In this document: piece after piece, positions 21,728 to 33,153 of the stretch | Layout of the letters: the number at the start of each line of letters is the position of its first letter | How positions within the stretch are numbered: the first letter of the stretch is position 1 | From: Proales similis | Taxonomy: Eukaryota > Rotifera > Eurotatoria > Ploima > Proalidae | Direction of reading: 5' to 3' | NCBI GenBank assembly: GCA_019059635.1 | Contig: JAGVRJ010000003.1 | Location: 2,790,001 to 2,854,000 of the forward strand | DNA length: 64,000 nucleotides | Program-made: the position numbers and the translations under genes | The notes under the pieces: generated by a model | Seen by the model: the letters and a program-made list of their open reading frames with translations, nothing else | Database searches by the model: none | What the model was told of the DNA's origin: nothing

Positions 21728-23794
21728 GTCAATCATCCCTCGAGGGTCAATGATCAGGATTTTTGGGAATGTGAAAATTGTAGGCTTATTAATCAAGTGC
21801 CTAGCCATAGCACCGTGAGTGGGCCTAAAATCAAATTCCAGAGAGTCATCTGCAGAAATACCGACCCTATTCTGGTGATTTGTCTCGACTCTTCTGCAAG
21901 CATGGATTCAATCGTCTCGTCAGACTCTGGCCAAACAAAGTTTGAACGCTTTAAAGCAAGAATCATCGACATTCTCACGATGTTGAAAGCAAAATCACCT
22001 AAGACCAAAGTTGTTTTCATTACTTTCGCTGATTATGGCATTTATCATTACTTCTCAAGATCCAGAAATTATTTTGTTCAAAAAAAGACAATTAAGGGCG
22101 AAAGTTTCGAATACCACGCAAGCCGTGCTGCCCCTCAATTCAGAGAGACGATTGATGAACATGCGAGCATTGAGGACTGCTTCGATGACATGATTAAATT
22201 CATTGATGAGTTGAAATCTTTTGGTTCAACTTTTATGAACGGGGCTCTGTCCCAGTCCATTCTGATGGCCTCGCTTGAGCCTCATTCAATGGTGGTGCTG
22301 TGCACCGACGGTGAAACAGGAGACTCGGACACGGTTCCCGGCTATTCAGGCTCATTCTATGATCGACTGGCCGAATACGCCAAGGAGAAGAAGACCAAGG
22401 TGTTCATCAACCGCCTAGACAACTGCAACCTGGAAAAGTTTAGCATCCTCGTGAGCAAGACTGGAGGAAGGATAATCGACGGAACAGATGACTTTGAAAG
22501 CTTGTTTTTTCAGTACGTTCAGCACGAGGTTGAACTGCGAACAGAATCGAGTAGAGCCAATGTGACCGTGATGATCGACCCGAGTGCATTTGAACTGCGA
22601 TGCGTGTACGAGTCGAATGTGTTTGATAGTACTTCCAAGTTGGAACTGCGGGATATCGATTTGAACAACAACCCCTGCTTTGTTCTCATCAAACCAAAAA
22701 TAGTACTACCAGACATCATAGGCTATTGGCTGCAGGTGCAGCTTGAGCTCTCAGATCGCACCATTTGCATAACGCAGCCATTGACCTTCAGCAGGCAGTG
22801 TTTAACAACAGAAGAGTTCAGGCTAGAAAGACCCGAGATCATAGACCAATACGCGTTGAGCGAACTGACATACCTGATGCAGACAACTGATGACTTCCTT
22901 CAAGAGTATTCGAGACTTAAATCGTTGTTTAATAATCTTACACAATCGGAATATCTTACTCGTTTGATTCAGAGGATTCGGCCAGATCCAGTCGAACGAC
23001 CGTGCTTGAATAGCGTCACACAATCAGAAGATCTTGCTCGTTCGTATGCAAGGGTTCGAGAGCCAGAACCAGTCGAACGACCGTGCTTGAATAGCGTCAC
23101 ACAATCAGAAGATCTTGCTCGTTCGTATGCAAGGGTTCGAGAGCCAGAACCAGTCGAACACCAGCACTCCGAAGATCAACAGGACTCGGACGTTCAGGAT
23201 AACTTCTTAGTCCCAAGCAGACACAAGACAGTCGTCGAGCAGCTAATGGACCGCTTGTCCTCTCGACACTTTGGTCTTATTTCATGCATTGAGCGTTTGC
23301 ATCAAAGCCCGGACAGTAAAGTGCCAGTGGATGTCAAGGCTCAGCTCACCGTCGAGTTTTCCGACTGCACAATAAAATACTTTTTTGTTGAGATCGAACT
23401 GTTCAACAGTCTCATTGAGACTGTCGCCGTGGCTGTGAACAGGCTGAATGGAGGCCTCTGGCTCAGCGAAAAGGAAGTTGTGCTGTACCAGCTCGAGCTT
23501 TTTGGAACAGGAGAAGCAACCAAACTCAGGCTTTGTTACGAGCGGGACTCTTTCTTTCTCATGAACGAAAACGGCCGTATCAGTCTTGAAGATTGCAGCT
23601 TCATTGACACTACTTGTCTGAACCTACCCAAAAAAAAAAAAGATCCTAAAAGCATTTCATCACAAATAGAGAGATGGCCGATATTAGGTCGTACGAACAA
23701 ATGCAAGGAGCTTATTTGCTTGATTTTTTTGATTCCTTTTATCGCTCTGATGGTATACTTGCTCCTCTCTTACTTAGAACAGAAATTTGAATAG
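21566..23794 (+). CDS. vWA-domain protein with zinc ribbon and C-terminal membrane anchor (copy B)
   Basis: Intronless, 742 residues, paralogue of copy A. It has the same zinc ribbon (KCACGF...WECENCR), a vWA domain with intact MIDAS (DSSAS, GSTFMNGALS, LCTDGETGD) and the beta-rich and C-terminal regions. Differences: the central linker is unrelated and contains an 81-bp tandem repeat, the C-terminal domain is diverged, and the protein ends in a Lys/Pro-rich stretch and one hydrophobic helix (LICLIFLIPFIALMVYLLLS) with a short charged tail, the form of a tail-anchored membrane protein. Identity with A alternates between near-perfect blocks and diverged blocks, as gene conversion would leave. 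AATAAA at 23889-23894. Function unknown. Confidence 0.85.
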   Translation: MEFSNSQVIADQSIDCGRYIGPNVLKLNFKQLTDLQGLQEVPFERMIKCACGFVVNHPSRVNDQDFWECENCRLINQVPSHSTVSGPKIKFQRVICRNTDPILVICLDSSASMDSIVSSDSGQTKFERFKARIIDILTMLKAKSPKTKVVFITFADYGIYHYFSRSRNYFVQKKTIKGESFEYHASRAAPQFRETIDEHASIEDCFDDMIKFIDELKSFGSTFMNGALSQSILMASLEPHSMVVLCTDGETGDSDTVPGYSGSFYDRLAEYAKEKKTKVFINRLDNCNLEKFSILVSKTGGRIIDGTDDFESLFFQYVQHEVELRTESSRANVTVMIDPSAFELRCVYESNVFDSTSKLELRDIDLNNNPCFVLIKPKIVLPDIIGYWLQVQLELSDRTICITQPLTFSRQCLTTEEFRLERPEIIDQYALSELTYLMQTTDDFLQEYSRLKSLFNNLTQSEYLTRLIQRIRPDPVERPCLNSVTQSEDLARSYARVREPEPVERPCLNSVTQSEDLARSYARVREPEPVEHQHSEDQQDSDVQDNFLVPSRHKTVVEQLMDRLSSRHFGLISCIERLHQSPDSKVPVDVKAQLTVEFSDCTIKYFFVEIELFNSLIETVAVAVNRLNGGLWLSEKEVVLYQLELFGTGEATKLRLCYERDSFFLMNENGRISLEDCSFIDTTCLNLPKKKKDPKSISSQIERWPILGRTNKCKELICLIFLIPFIALMVYLLLSYLEQKFE
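22910..23160 (+). repeat. In-frame 81-bp tandem repeat in vWA copy B
   Basis: Units starting at 22991 and 23072 are essentially identical, a partial unit starts at 23153, and a more diverged unit lies upstream (about 22910-22990). Each encodes 27 residues including SVTQSEDLARSYARV and REPEPVE, in the linker between the vWA/beta part and the C-terminal domain. The period is a multiple of three, so copy number can vary without breaking the frame. Confidence 0.9.
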
Positions 23795-23955
23795 AAAAAG
23801 CAAATTTTATTTTGCCTGAGATGACATTTCGTCAATTTATGTATTAGTGTAGTCGTTTTCGTTCTAATTGTAGTCGTAGGCGATTTAGAATAAAAACCTT
23901 AAACTCTTACAATACAGATTTTGCAGAGGGAGAGTCGAACAGCAAGAGCTATTGA

Positions 23956-25040
<1,085 letters not shown>

Positions 25041-25284
25041 GCTCTCGTCACGCAATCATTCGATTTTAGTCTCCGTCTCACTTCTTTTCTGATTCCGACA
25101 AGTTTTCTGGACTGACCAGCTCGGCTGATTGTTCTCCCAATTAATATTCATCGAACAATTGAAGCGAATAAAAAAAATCGACAATTTTTCACAACATGAC
25201 TGCGATCGGCCGGTTTAATCACTTTATTCAAATTCAAGTCGGCCATGGATTAGAGGATAAAGAGCTGGCGAGTGATTTGGATGC

Positions 25285-28200
25285 TCATTTGGGCTTGCTT
25301 TTGAGAATCTGGTTGATTTCGTGTAGAAAAAGCTGGAGCTCTTTACTGTTGTTCTTTTTCGACTGGCCGTTGCAGAGCCGCTGCAACTGTTGCTCTCTGT
25401 CCTCGAGCACTTCGTACTTTCTCTGAAGCAGAGCGAACTCCAGCTGCACTTGGGCCGGGTTCATTCCTTCCACCGCTTTTTTCTTTATGTCTTCTTTGGC
25501 CGAGGTCAGCTCACGCTCTTCGTTCTCGCGCAGAATGCGCAGCTCTCTGCTCGACAAGCCGACAATGTTGTTGCGAGGCGAAGTCTCTTTTTGAACCGCG
25601 TACACGGCCAGAATGATGCTGCCATTCTCAAAGTAGCTCAAGTGATCCTTTTTCATTCGCCAGTCGATTGAGTGCGACGGGCATCGATTTCATTCAAAAA
25701 GAGTCAATTTACTTGCGTCAATTTGGCGTAGCTGATTACTTCGCTAAAGTCGAATTTCATTTCATGCGAGTAGGCGACCACCGGCGTGTTGATGCTCTTG
25801 TTCACATCAAAAGCGTTCACACTGATCCTGAAGCCTTTTGGAGTGCCTCGAATCTCGGCAATCTCGCACGACTTGATGCCGACCTGAACTCGTCTCGTTT
25901 GACTCAATTCAATCGAACAATCGTGCGGGCTGCTGCTCGCTCACCTTGAAGTTAAACGGCTTGTTAAGCAGTTTGCTCGGCTCGTTTGTGTAATGAGACT
26001 CGTTCAGCGCTCGTCCGTCTTTCTCACAAGGCACCAGGCTAACTGAAATCGTTCCCACCTGCTGGGCCTTTTAGTTTGTTGAGTCAAATGATGTGGAACG
26101 GAAGGGCTGAGGGATGGTCATTACCCGATAATCGGTAATAAACACTTTATCCTCAAAGTCCATGCAGTAGGCCAGGCTCTGGGTGAGAAATGTGCTCAAG
26201 CCGAAGAAGAGATCCTCGATCGGCTCCCAGAACGGGTCCTCCTCCTTTTTCATGCGACTCAGGTCTTGGCCTTCCAGGTAGCGCTGGTAGTGCTCCTGCA
26301 TCACAAACTTTCTGTTTGTGAACTTGCCACTGTCCCACAGCCACGCGTTCAGATTCTGAAGATTCGTCATTCGAACCATTACCCTTTGAGTAGGTCAGAT
26401 CTAGAAGAACAAGCACACGATCGAGGCAAACTTGTTACTTTTGCTCGCTTCTGGTCTTTACTGAGCTATCGAACGCAATCGCCGGCACAATGACCACCTC
26501 AAACGAGCGGTACTTGTTCAACTCGTCTGAAATGGCGTTCACCTCGGATATGAGCGGCAAGAGCTCGAATATTTGCTCTTGGACCTTTTGCTGATCTAAA
26601 AACGAGAATAGACGAGTTGAGTCGAGTGATGCGGTGTCAAGTGAGCATCGACCAACCTCTGGTCATTGTTTGCACTTGCATTGAGAAGCCGCTCGCCTCG
26701 GCAATCTCCTTTTGCGCTTGTTCCCAGGTGACTTGTGGCTCGTTGGCCGTCTGGTTTTGCGGGTTGACAAACACGTACATTTGCGAGGAGCCGAACAGAA
26801 TGCGATCGTTGTGCTCTAGCGCCCGCTCGCCGTTCAGACTCTGGCCGTTCACTTTTATTTGAACACCGGCCTGGCCAGGACAGAGCAAGAACTTGCCGCG
26901 GTCGTTCTTGAGCACTGCATGCTCGGCCGCAATTCCGAGGCCGTTTATTCGCGCGTCGGCGTTCGCCGCGCGGCCAATTTTCATCTGCTTCTGCTCAATA
27001 AAGTAGCAGATGACGTAGGACAGGAGCGGATCTTCGTTCAGATTGGCCAAATGAGCGAATTTGTGCTTGCGCTTCTCCTTGTCCTTGATTTCTTTGCTCT
27101 CGTCGGCCGACTCTTTTTGCGCTTGGGCCAACTAACAAAAAAGAATTAGAAACCGAGAGAAAGAAAAGTCAACAGTTGAACGAACCCGATCGCTGAAGCT
27201 CATGTTGGCCTCTTGAATCGCCTGCTGATTGGCTTGCATCTGCGCCTTGAGCTCTTCGTATATTTCGCGACGCATTGCCTCGATTTCTGTTTCAATTTCG
27301 ATTCGAATCGTCTGAATTTGCGAATTGGGCGAGGTTCGGCTTTACCTTCTTTGCTGTAGCTACCTCCGCTGGTTTTGTTGCTCAAGTCTTCGCTAATCTT
27401 GCCCGTGTCGAGCTTGGTCTTCAACCGCTCGTTCTCCTCCTTCAGCTCTCTGATCATCTTCTCGATCGGGTTCTCGTTCACAACCGCCTTGGTCTTGATC
27501 CGCTTGGCACGGTCCGCATAGCGCAGAGTGGACAGTGTCTCTGTGTAGTTTATGTCCGCCGGCGACAAGGCGGCGATCATGATCGTTTTGCTGAAAGAGA
27601 CACTTTCGATTAAGAAATCTTGTCAAAAAGGCCACATGTAGCGAACCTGTTGCCGCCCAGCGCGTTCTGCAAAAGTTTGGTCAGAACCGAGTCACGATAG
27701 GGCACCATGATCTTCTTCTTTCCGCTCGATATGTCCGCAAGTGCCTTCCGGTTTTGATCAGTTCTCAGTGTAGGCAAAAGAGAAGCGGCAGCAAATACTC
27801 ACCGAAATAACGTTGCCCAGCGCCGACAACGACTTGTTTATATTGGCGCCCTCTTTCAGCCGATCGCCAGTTGCGCCAGTCGAGTCTGCGCGCTCCGATC
27901 CGGCCAAGTCGACCAAGTTGATCACACTGCTCTTCTTGGTCTCGCCGGCTTCAGTGTTGAATATTTGATCGAACGTGATGGTGACCACCGTGTGAGCTCG
28001 AGAGCTGGTCGCGTTCATGTTTGTCGAAGCGACTGTTCGATTTGAGGTTCCTTCCTCGATCTTTTGCTCTATTTCCTTGTAGCTGCCGACCGGCACCTTT
28101 TTCAGGCCTTGTGCGTAAAAGTAGCCCTGGCTCGGGTGTTGTCTGACTTGAAGGCCGCCCTTGGGTCCTTCTCGGGTCAGCAGGTCGTTCACTTGTTCAT

Positions 28201-29101
28201 TGTAGATCTCAAGCATCGAGAATGTCACTTCGTGTTTCTCAACTTTTCTCTCAGAACGGATCTTGTTAGCTAGTCTAGAATTGGGCGCTTACCTGCTGAC
28301 TCTGTCCGATTTTTTCAAACAGCACCTCGCAGGTGATTGGCACTATGCCTCTTTTAAGAGGAAAATTCGACGAAAATTTGATCAAACGAAGCGAGCGAGA
28401 GAACACGGGGAAAGTCGATTACTTGTTTGCTCCGTAGCCGACCATGGAGTAAGATTTGCCGGAGCCAGTCTGGCCGTAGGCAAACAGAGAGCAGTTGAAG
28501 CCTTCGAATGCGTTGTTAAGAACGCCACGTCCCAAGTCGTCAAAGACCTTTTGCTGCGAGGCGTATTTAGAGCTCGACGAAGAGGGCACCAGAATGCCGT
28601 TTGGCTGTTCGGTGAAGCCGTCATGTGACCTTGAGACTGAGAGTTGAAGAAACTGCTCTCATACATGAGAGACTGGGCCAAGTGACTCTTACCAATAGGA
28701 GTAGTCGAACGCGAACTGATTCAATCGAGCACAAATATTAGACATGAACGATGCCATGTTGCATTTAAGAGGCGTTTGTGCTTTACCGTTTTAGGCTCGT
28801 CGTCTAAATGGAAATAGCCTGCTTACTCGGCACCAATGACAGAGGGCGGAAAGGAATCTTACTGTTGTCCGGGTCCTCGATCACGGTCGATTGGCCGTTC
28901 ATTTGAATGATCAGCTTCGCATTGCGCTCCTTTTCTCTGTTCGCAATCAAAACCTATTTGTTGCTCAGTTCGTTCAGTTCGAGTTGGCGCAGTTTACCTC
29001 TGATTGAATGGACGAACGCGCACCGCCACTTTGACACTTTTGACACTTTTTAGAAGCGGCCTGAGTCAAAGTTGAAGATCAACTTACGATTCTTCGGCCA
29101 T
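25285..29101 (-). CDS. KIF28P: Kinesin-3 family motor, KIF28P/KLP-6-like
   Basis: Seventeen exons: 29101-29088, 29036-28998, 28936-28863, 28803-28787, 28715-28693, 28629-28423, 28350-28293, 28249-27803, 27744-27647, 27590-27346, 27286-27186, 27131-26657, 26595-26439, 26383-26125, 26067-25945, 25883-25713 and 25647-25285. All phases agree; 956 residues. N-terminal motor: [14 protein letters not shown]-loop GQTGSGKS near residue 108, switch I SSRAH (usually SSRSH), switch [11 protein letters not shown]. An FHA domain follows at about 490-560 ([22 protein letters not shown]), then the kinesin-3 EEDPFWEP motif. No PH domain. Length and layout fit KIF28P/KLP-6, a ciliary motor in nematodes. Exon 1 is 14 nt and exon 4 is 17 nt. 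It is head to head with EFHC. Kinesin-3 is certain; the KIF28 subtype is probable. Confidence 0.88.
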
Positions 29102-29731
29102 TTTCAATCCAATCAACCTCTCTGGCTTCTTTCTGCTTTTTAATTTCTTGCTGGCTCAGCTCTAAATTAACTCGAGAATAAAATTTTTTTTTATGAGCAA
29201 TCAATTTCAAATTGGCAGTTGTTTTTTTCCGACTTTTCTGCATCGACTTGGTTCATTTACTCTCTTGTTCGCTTGTTGATTGAGCTGACTGGTTCGATCG
29301 ACTCGCACAGTTCATTATCGATTTTTGCCCACACCGATGTTGATTTTCTTATTTTTGGACGTGATTTGTGTCTTGGAGCAATCGAACGAGCTAAGCAACA
29401 AGATCGGCACCGAATTTTTGCTCGAGCGCTCAAGTCTAGAAACAGAGAAAGGAAAAGAGAGAGAGAGAGAGGCAAAGCAGCAAAATGAGAGAAGAGAGTG
29501 CCGAGAAGACTTTATGCGTCAGTGGGCCGTCGAATAGTTCAAACAAGTTGCACAACTCCAAGTTGTGTGCTTTTGCGGGGAGGCGCGTTGTCATGGACAA
29601 CCAACGCAACCACCAACACACACACACACATAGAGTGGATTGTGGTTGCGTCGTAGCCGGTAAACAAAGCAAGCTGCTCGGAGAACAAGCCGAAATTTGA
29701 ATCTATTCGGAATAAATAATTGCTCGAAAAG
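29102..29731. promoter_or_regulatory. Bidirectional promoter region, kinesin / EFHC
   Basis: 630 bp between two divergent start codons. It includes a GA run at about 29456-29472, a CA run at about 29619-29631 and the X-box-like palindrome at 29587-29601. No coding sequence is supported. Confidence 0.6.
29587..29601. promoter_or_regulatory. RFX X-box-like palindrome
   Basis: GTTGTC-ATG-GACAAC: two perfectly inverted 6-nt half-sites around a 3-nt spacer, fitting RYYNYY-N(1-3)-RRNRAC, the element bound by RFX factors in ciliary gene promoters. It lies 131 nt upstream of the EFHC ATG and 486 nt from the kinesin ATG. Binding is inferred, not shown. Confidence 0.6.
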
Positions 29732-32402
29732 ATGTCTTTACCTTTTCTGCCCGGCAACTCATTCAGCCAGAAGGTAAGAGCCTCGCATGCTTGGCCAGTC
29801 TCATGAACCAGCCTGATCAGTGAGCGAATCGAAGCACTTCAACCAGAAGCATCATTTGTCGCATCATTTCGACAAGTACAATGGAGTGAACATGCTCGTC
29901 GGCGAGAGGAAGCCCGGAGTGGGTGGGGTGCCCTTGCCCGGCCAAGATCTTCGACCGCAGAACTCGCAGATTCCGCGAGGTTAGTCTCTCGCGGCCCTCA
30001 CTCGCTTTTGCTTCGCTTCTAAAGTTTTTGCACGCAGACGACGGTTCAAACGCGCCCGCCTGGCTCGCCTTCGACAAAAAGGTGCTCTGCTTCAACGCCT
30101 ATTTTCAAGAGTCAGTGGTCGAGCGACCTGGCGAGCCGTTCAGAATCCGCTACGTTCGCATTTACTTTTATCTCGAGGACGACTCGATCCAAGTGGTCGA
30201 GCCGAGGACCAAGAACGCCAGCTACAACCAGGGCACGATCATAAGCCGCCAGCGCATCCCCAGACCGAGGCCATACAACGACACTCTGTACACAGTCGAG
30301 GACTTTAATGTGCAGAACGAAGTCGAGTTCTTTGGCAAGCGTTTCAAAATTGTCGACTGCGACCCGTTCACCAAGGACTTTCTTACCAAACTGGGCGTGA
30401 GAGTGAGAGACCCGATCGCGCCTCCGAGCGATCCGTACAAGCATCTGAGAGAGATGCAGGACGGCGCTCAGAATCCTCTGCGTCCGTATGAACGAGTGGA
30501 CACGCTCAAGCAGTTTCTCGACTACGATCGTCAAGTGCTGCGCTTCGACTGCGTTTGGGACGACCGGGACACGAAATTCGGCGAATTGAGACGGTTCAAG
30601 CTGAACTACCATTTGGCCGACGACACGATCGAGCTGCTCGAAGTGCTCAAGCCCAACTCGGGCAGAGACTCGGGCTCTGTGTTCCTCAACAGGCAAAAGG
30701 TGCCCAAAGACATTTCAGCACTTGGCAAGCTGGACAACGGCACGCGACGAACTGTGCTCAATGTGATCGGCGACTTTTTCGACGGCGGCCGCTACATTCT
30801 CGACAACCTGAAGGTTCCCTTCTCTCCTCTATTCCAATCACTGAATTTTGAGCTCACTTATGTTCACGTAGACTGGCCAAGCGAACATAAGCTTCTACAA
30901 AGACGACGACCTCATGGTCGGGCGCACACTGAATGTGTTCGGACGGCAAATTCTGCTCACCGACTGCGACGAGTTCACAAAGGAGTTTTACCGCAAAAAG
31001 TACGGAATAAAGAGTTTCGAGCCGGTCAGATACGGCTCGCATGAGCAGAGCTCCTGGAAGCCAGAGAAATTCTCGCCTCCCTACAACGGGTTCGGCTCAG
31101 AAGAGGACTCGCTCGCCTCTTGTCAAAAAATGATTCCGGAGCCGCCCCGAAAGGACTTTGGCAAATGGATCGCTTTTGACCGGTGAGCTCAAGCTCTCTC
31201 TCTCTCTCTCACTCACCGAAATTGGGTCTTATTGTCACTTGGCAACAGAAATGGACTCGAATCAAACACATTGAGATTCTTGGCCAAGCTGCAGAGCAAA
31301 GACCCGATCCAGGCCGATCGCCGCTTCATCATCTCGCTGTTCATGTCCGACGACTCGATTCAAGTGCACGAGCCATTGATAAATAATTCAGGTAAAGCAG
31401 ACGCGGCCAAGTTTGAGCAACAATTGTCGCATAAAAGAGCCGCCGAATAAAATAGGAATGAACGCGGGCCGCTTTTTGGAACGAGGCAAAGTGAAGAAGC
31501 CCGACAATCCGCCCTTCTCCACATCGTTGCCGATCTACTACGGACCTAACGACTTTTTCGTCGGTGCCACGCTCATCTTGCACGGATTTGAGTTTAAGCT
31601 CTACGATGCCGACGAGTATTGCTACAGTTTTATGGAGCAGCACGCCGACATGTTTGCCTATTCAAACTCGGAGCTGGTATTTGCCAAGTTCAAATCGCTG
31701 CTCGGAGCCAAACAGGCCGGCGAGCTCGAGGCGCACTTTAAGAATGTTGACCATTATGACACTGGATCGGTTGAATTTAAGCCATTCTACTCCATAGTTC
31801 GCCGTCTCACAGGTAATTGTGCATCAACACATCACAATGAGCCACGAGTGAATTTTCTTTTTTGAAATAAACAGGCGAACAACTAAACGAGCAGGAGATA
31901 ATCACTCTGGCGCGCTCTTTCGCATTGGACCAACGACGTGAATACGAACAGCAGTCGATTATCGCCAAAGTCCAAGAGAACATTAGACGCAGCAATTTCG
32001 ACGGTCTCGGCCGACTTCAAGAAGTGCTTCAGGCCAGCGAGTCGTTTGATCCTAGCTCGCAAACTGTGAGCCAGCTGGACGCCCGATGCATCCTCAAGGG
32101 CTTCCGACTGCCCGCTCCCGACTATTTGATTGACCTGTTGCTTCAGATCTGGTAAGTTGCGATCTGCTCATTTGCCGTCGTTCGCAGACCATAATGGCCC
32201 ACATTCAAGCACAAGTGACAGCTCGCGCGTAAGATTGAACGCATTGCTATCGGCCTTGAACTGGAGAGAGATGCCAGTCAGCCAGCCCAGAAGTGACTCG
32301 GAGCTGCGCGACGCCAAATCGAACATATTCGAGACTACAACTCTTGAACGAGCCAACATGAAAATCAGCTACAGCGGGCTTGTCAGTCGACTTAATCAAT
32401 AG
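29732..32402 (+). CDS. EFHC2: EF-hand domain-containing axonemal protein (EFHC1/2 type)
   Basis: EFHC proteins are microtubule-inner proteins of ciliary doublets. Eight exons: 29732-29773, 29847-29979, 30038-30813, 30872-31182, 31249-31391, 31456-31812, 31875-32151 and 32210-32402; 743 residues (human EFHC2 749, EFHC1 640). It starts with the family signature LPFLPGNSF. Three DM10 domains follow at about 66-175, 219-363 and 414-529, each opening with a DKKVL/DRQVL/DRNGL-type strand and closing with D(C/A)DxF/Y (VDCDPFTKDF, TDCDEFTKEF, YDADEYCYSF). The C-terminal part is EF-hand-like and ends near SRVRLNALLSALNWRE. The last acceptor was set at 32209 because the nearer AG gives a stop. AATAAA at 32608-32613. 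EFHC1 versus EFHC2 orthology is not certain. Confidence 0.93.
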
Positions 32403-33153
32403 AAGAGCCAGGCCGGAGCCAAACTCAAGAAGCCAAGCTCGGGCTCAACTTTTCTTGCATTGCAGTTTCATTCATGTCCTCTCTGTCCATCTGCTTCTCT
32501 CTGTCCATCTGCCTGTCTCTTGCGCGCGCACACACACACACACGCTCTGTCTCTCTCTCCCTCTCTAAATATGTTTTCCCTCTTTTTACCACCGCCCAGT
32601 TTAATGAAATAAAATGCGAGGAAGAAGCATCAGAGAGAGAGAGTCTTGGCCGATTTTATTTCTGTTTTTAAACTTTTTTTTGCCATTATGTCGAATGATC
32701 GCACCAAATCAGAAGAGAAAAAATTTGAAGCAAGAGGGCAGCATAAATTGTGACAATCAAAAAAAGTATTTGTTTTTGGTCCTTCTAGTCCATCATGTTT
32801 ATCTTGAGGTTTCATCACGTCTTATCTAAAAGAGAGAGAGAGAGAGACAGAAAGAGAGAGAAGAGAGCAATCGATCCCAATCTGTCCTCTTCTTATCTCA
32901 TTCAGGGGATTCGAATTTAAAAAAGAAGAAACTAATCGAATAATTTAAAAGGTCACAAGTAAACTTTGGTTTTGTTCTTGCTGAGTTAACAAAAAAAGGG
33001 CTAAAATACTAGTCGTATGCGCTCAACTAGGCACCACACCGAATTGATGTCTGTGAAGACCAATGTTCAAATCAAAGAGCCAGGAAACGTGTTTTTGATG
33101 AAGCCTGCTACAAAACAAACGAGGGCGAGGGTCGAGGAGTTGAAAGTGTTGCT
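32403..33153. other. Convergent spacer EFHC / SLC4
   Basis: 3' UTRs. EFHC AATAAA at 32608-32613. Contains CT/CA-rich sequence at 32490-32575 and a GA run at about 32832-32865. No gene seen. Confidence 0.45.

Noticed and set aside
17743-23794. Inverted repeat considered as a DNA transposon with terminal inverted repeats
   Set aside because: The arms contain the vWA genes and their promoters, no transposase is present, and no target-site duplication was noticed.
32152-32190. Nearest AG acceptor after EFHC exon 7
   Set aside because: It creates an immediate TGA; the AG at 32209 keeps frame and restores EF-hand-like sequence.
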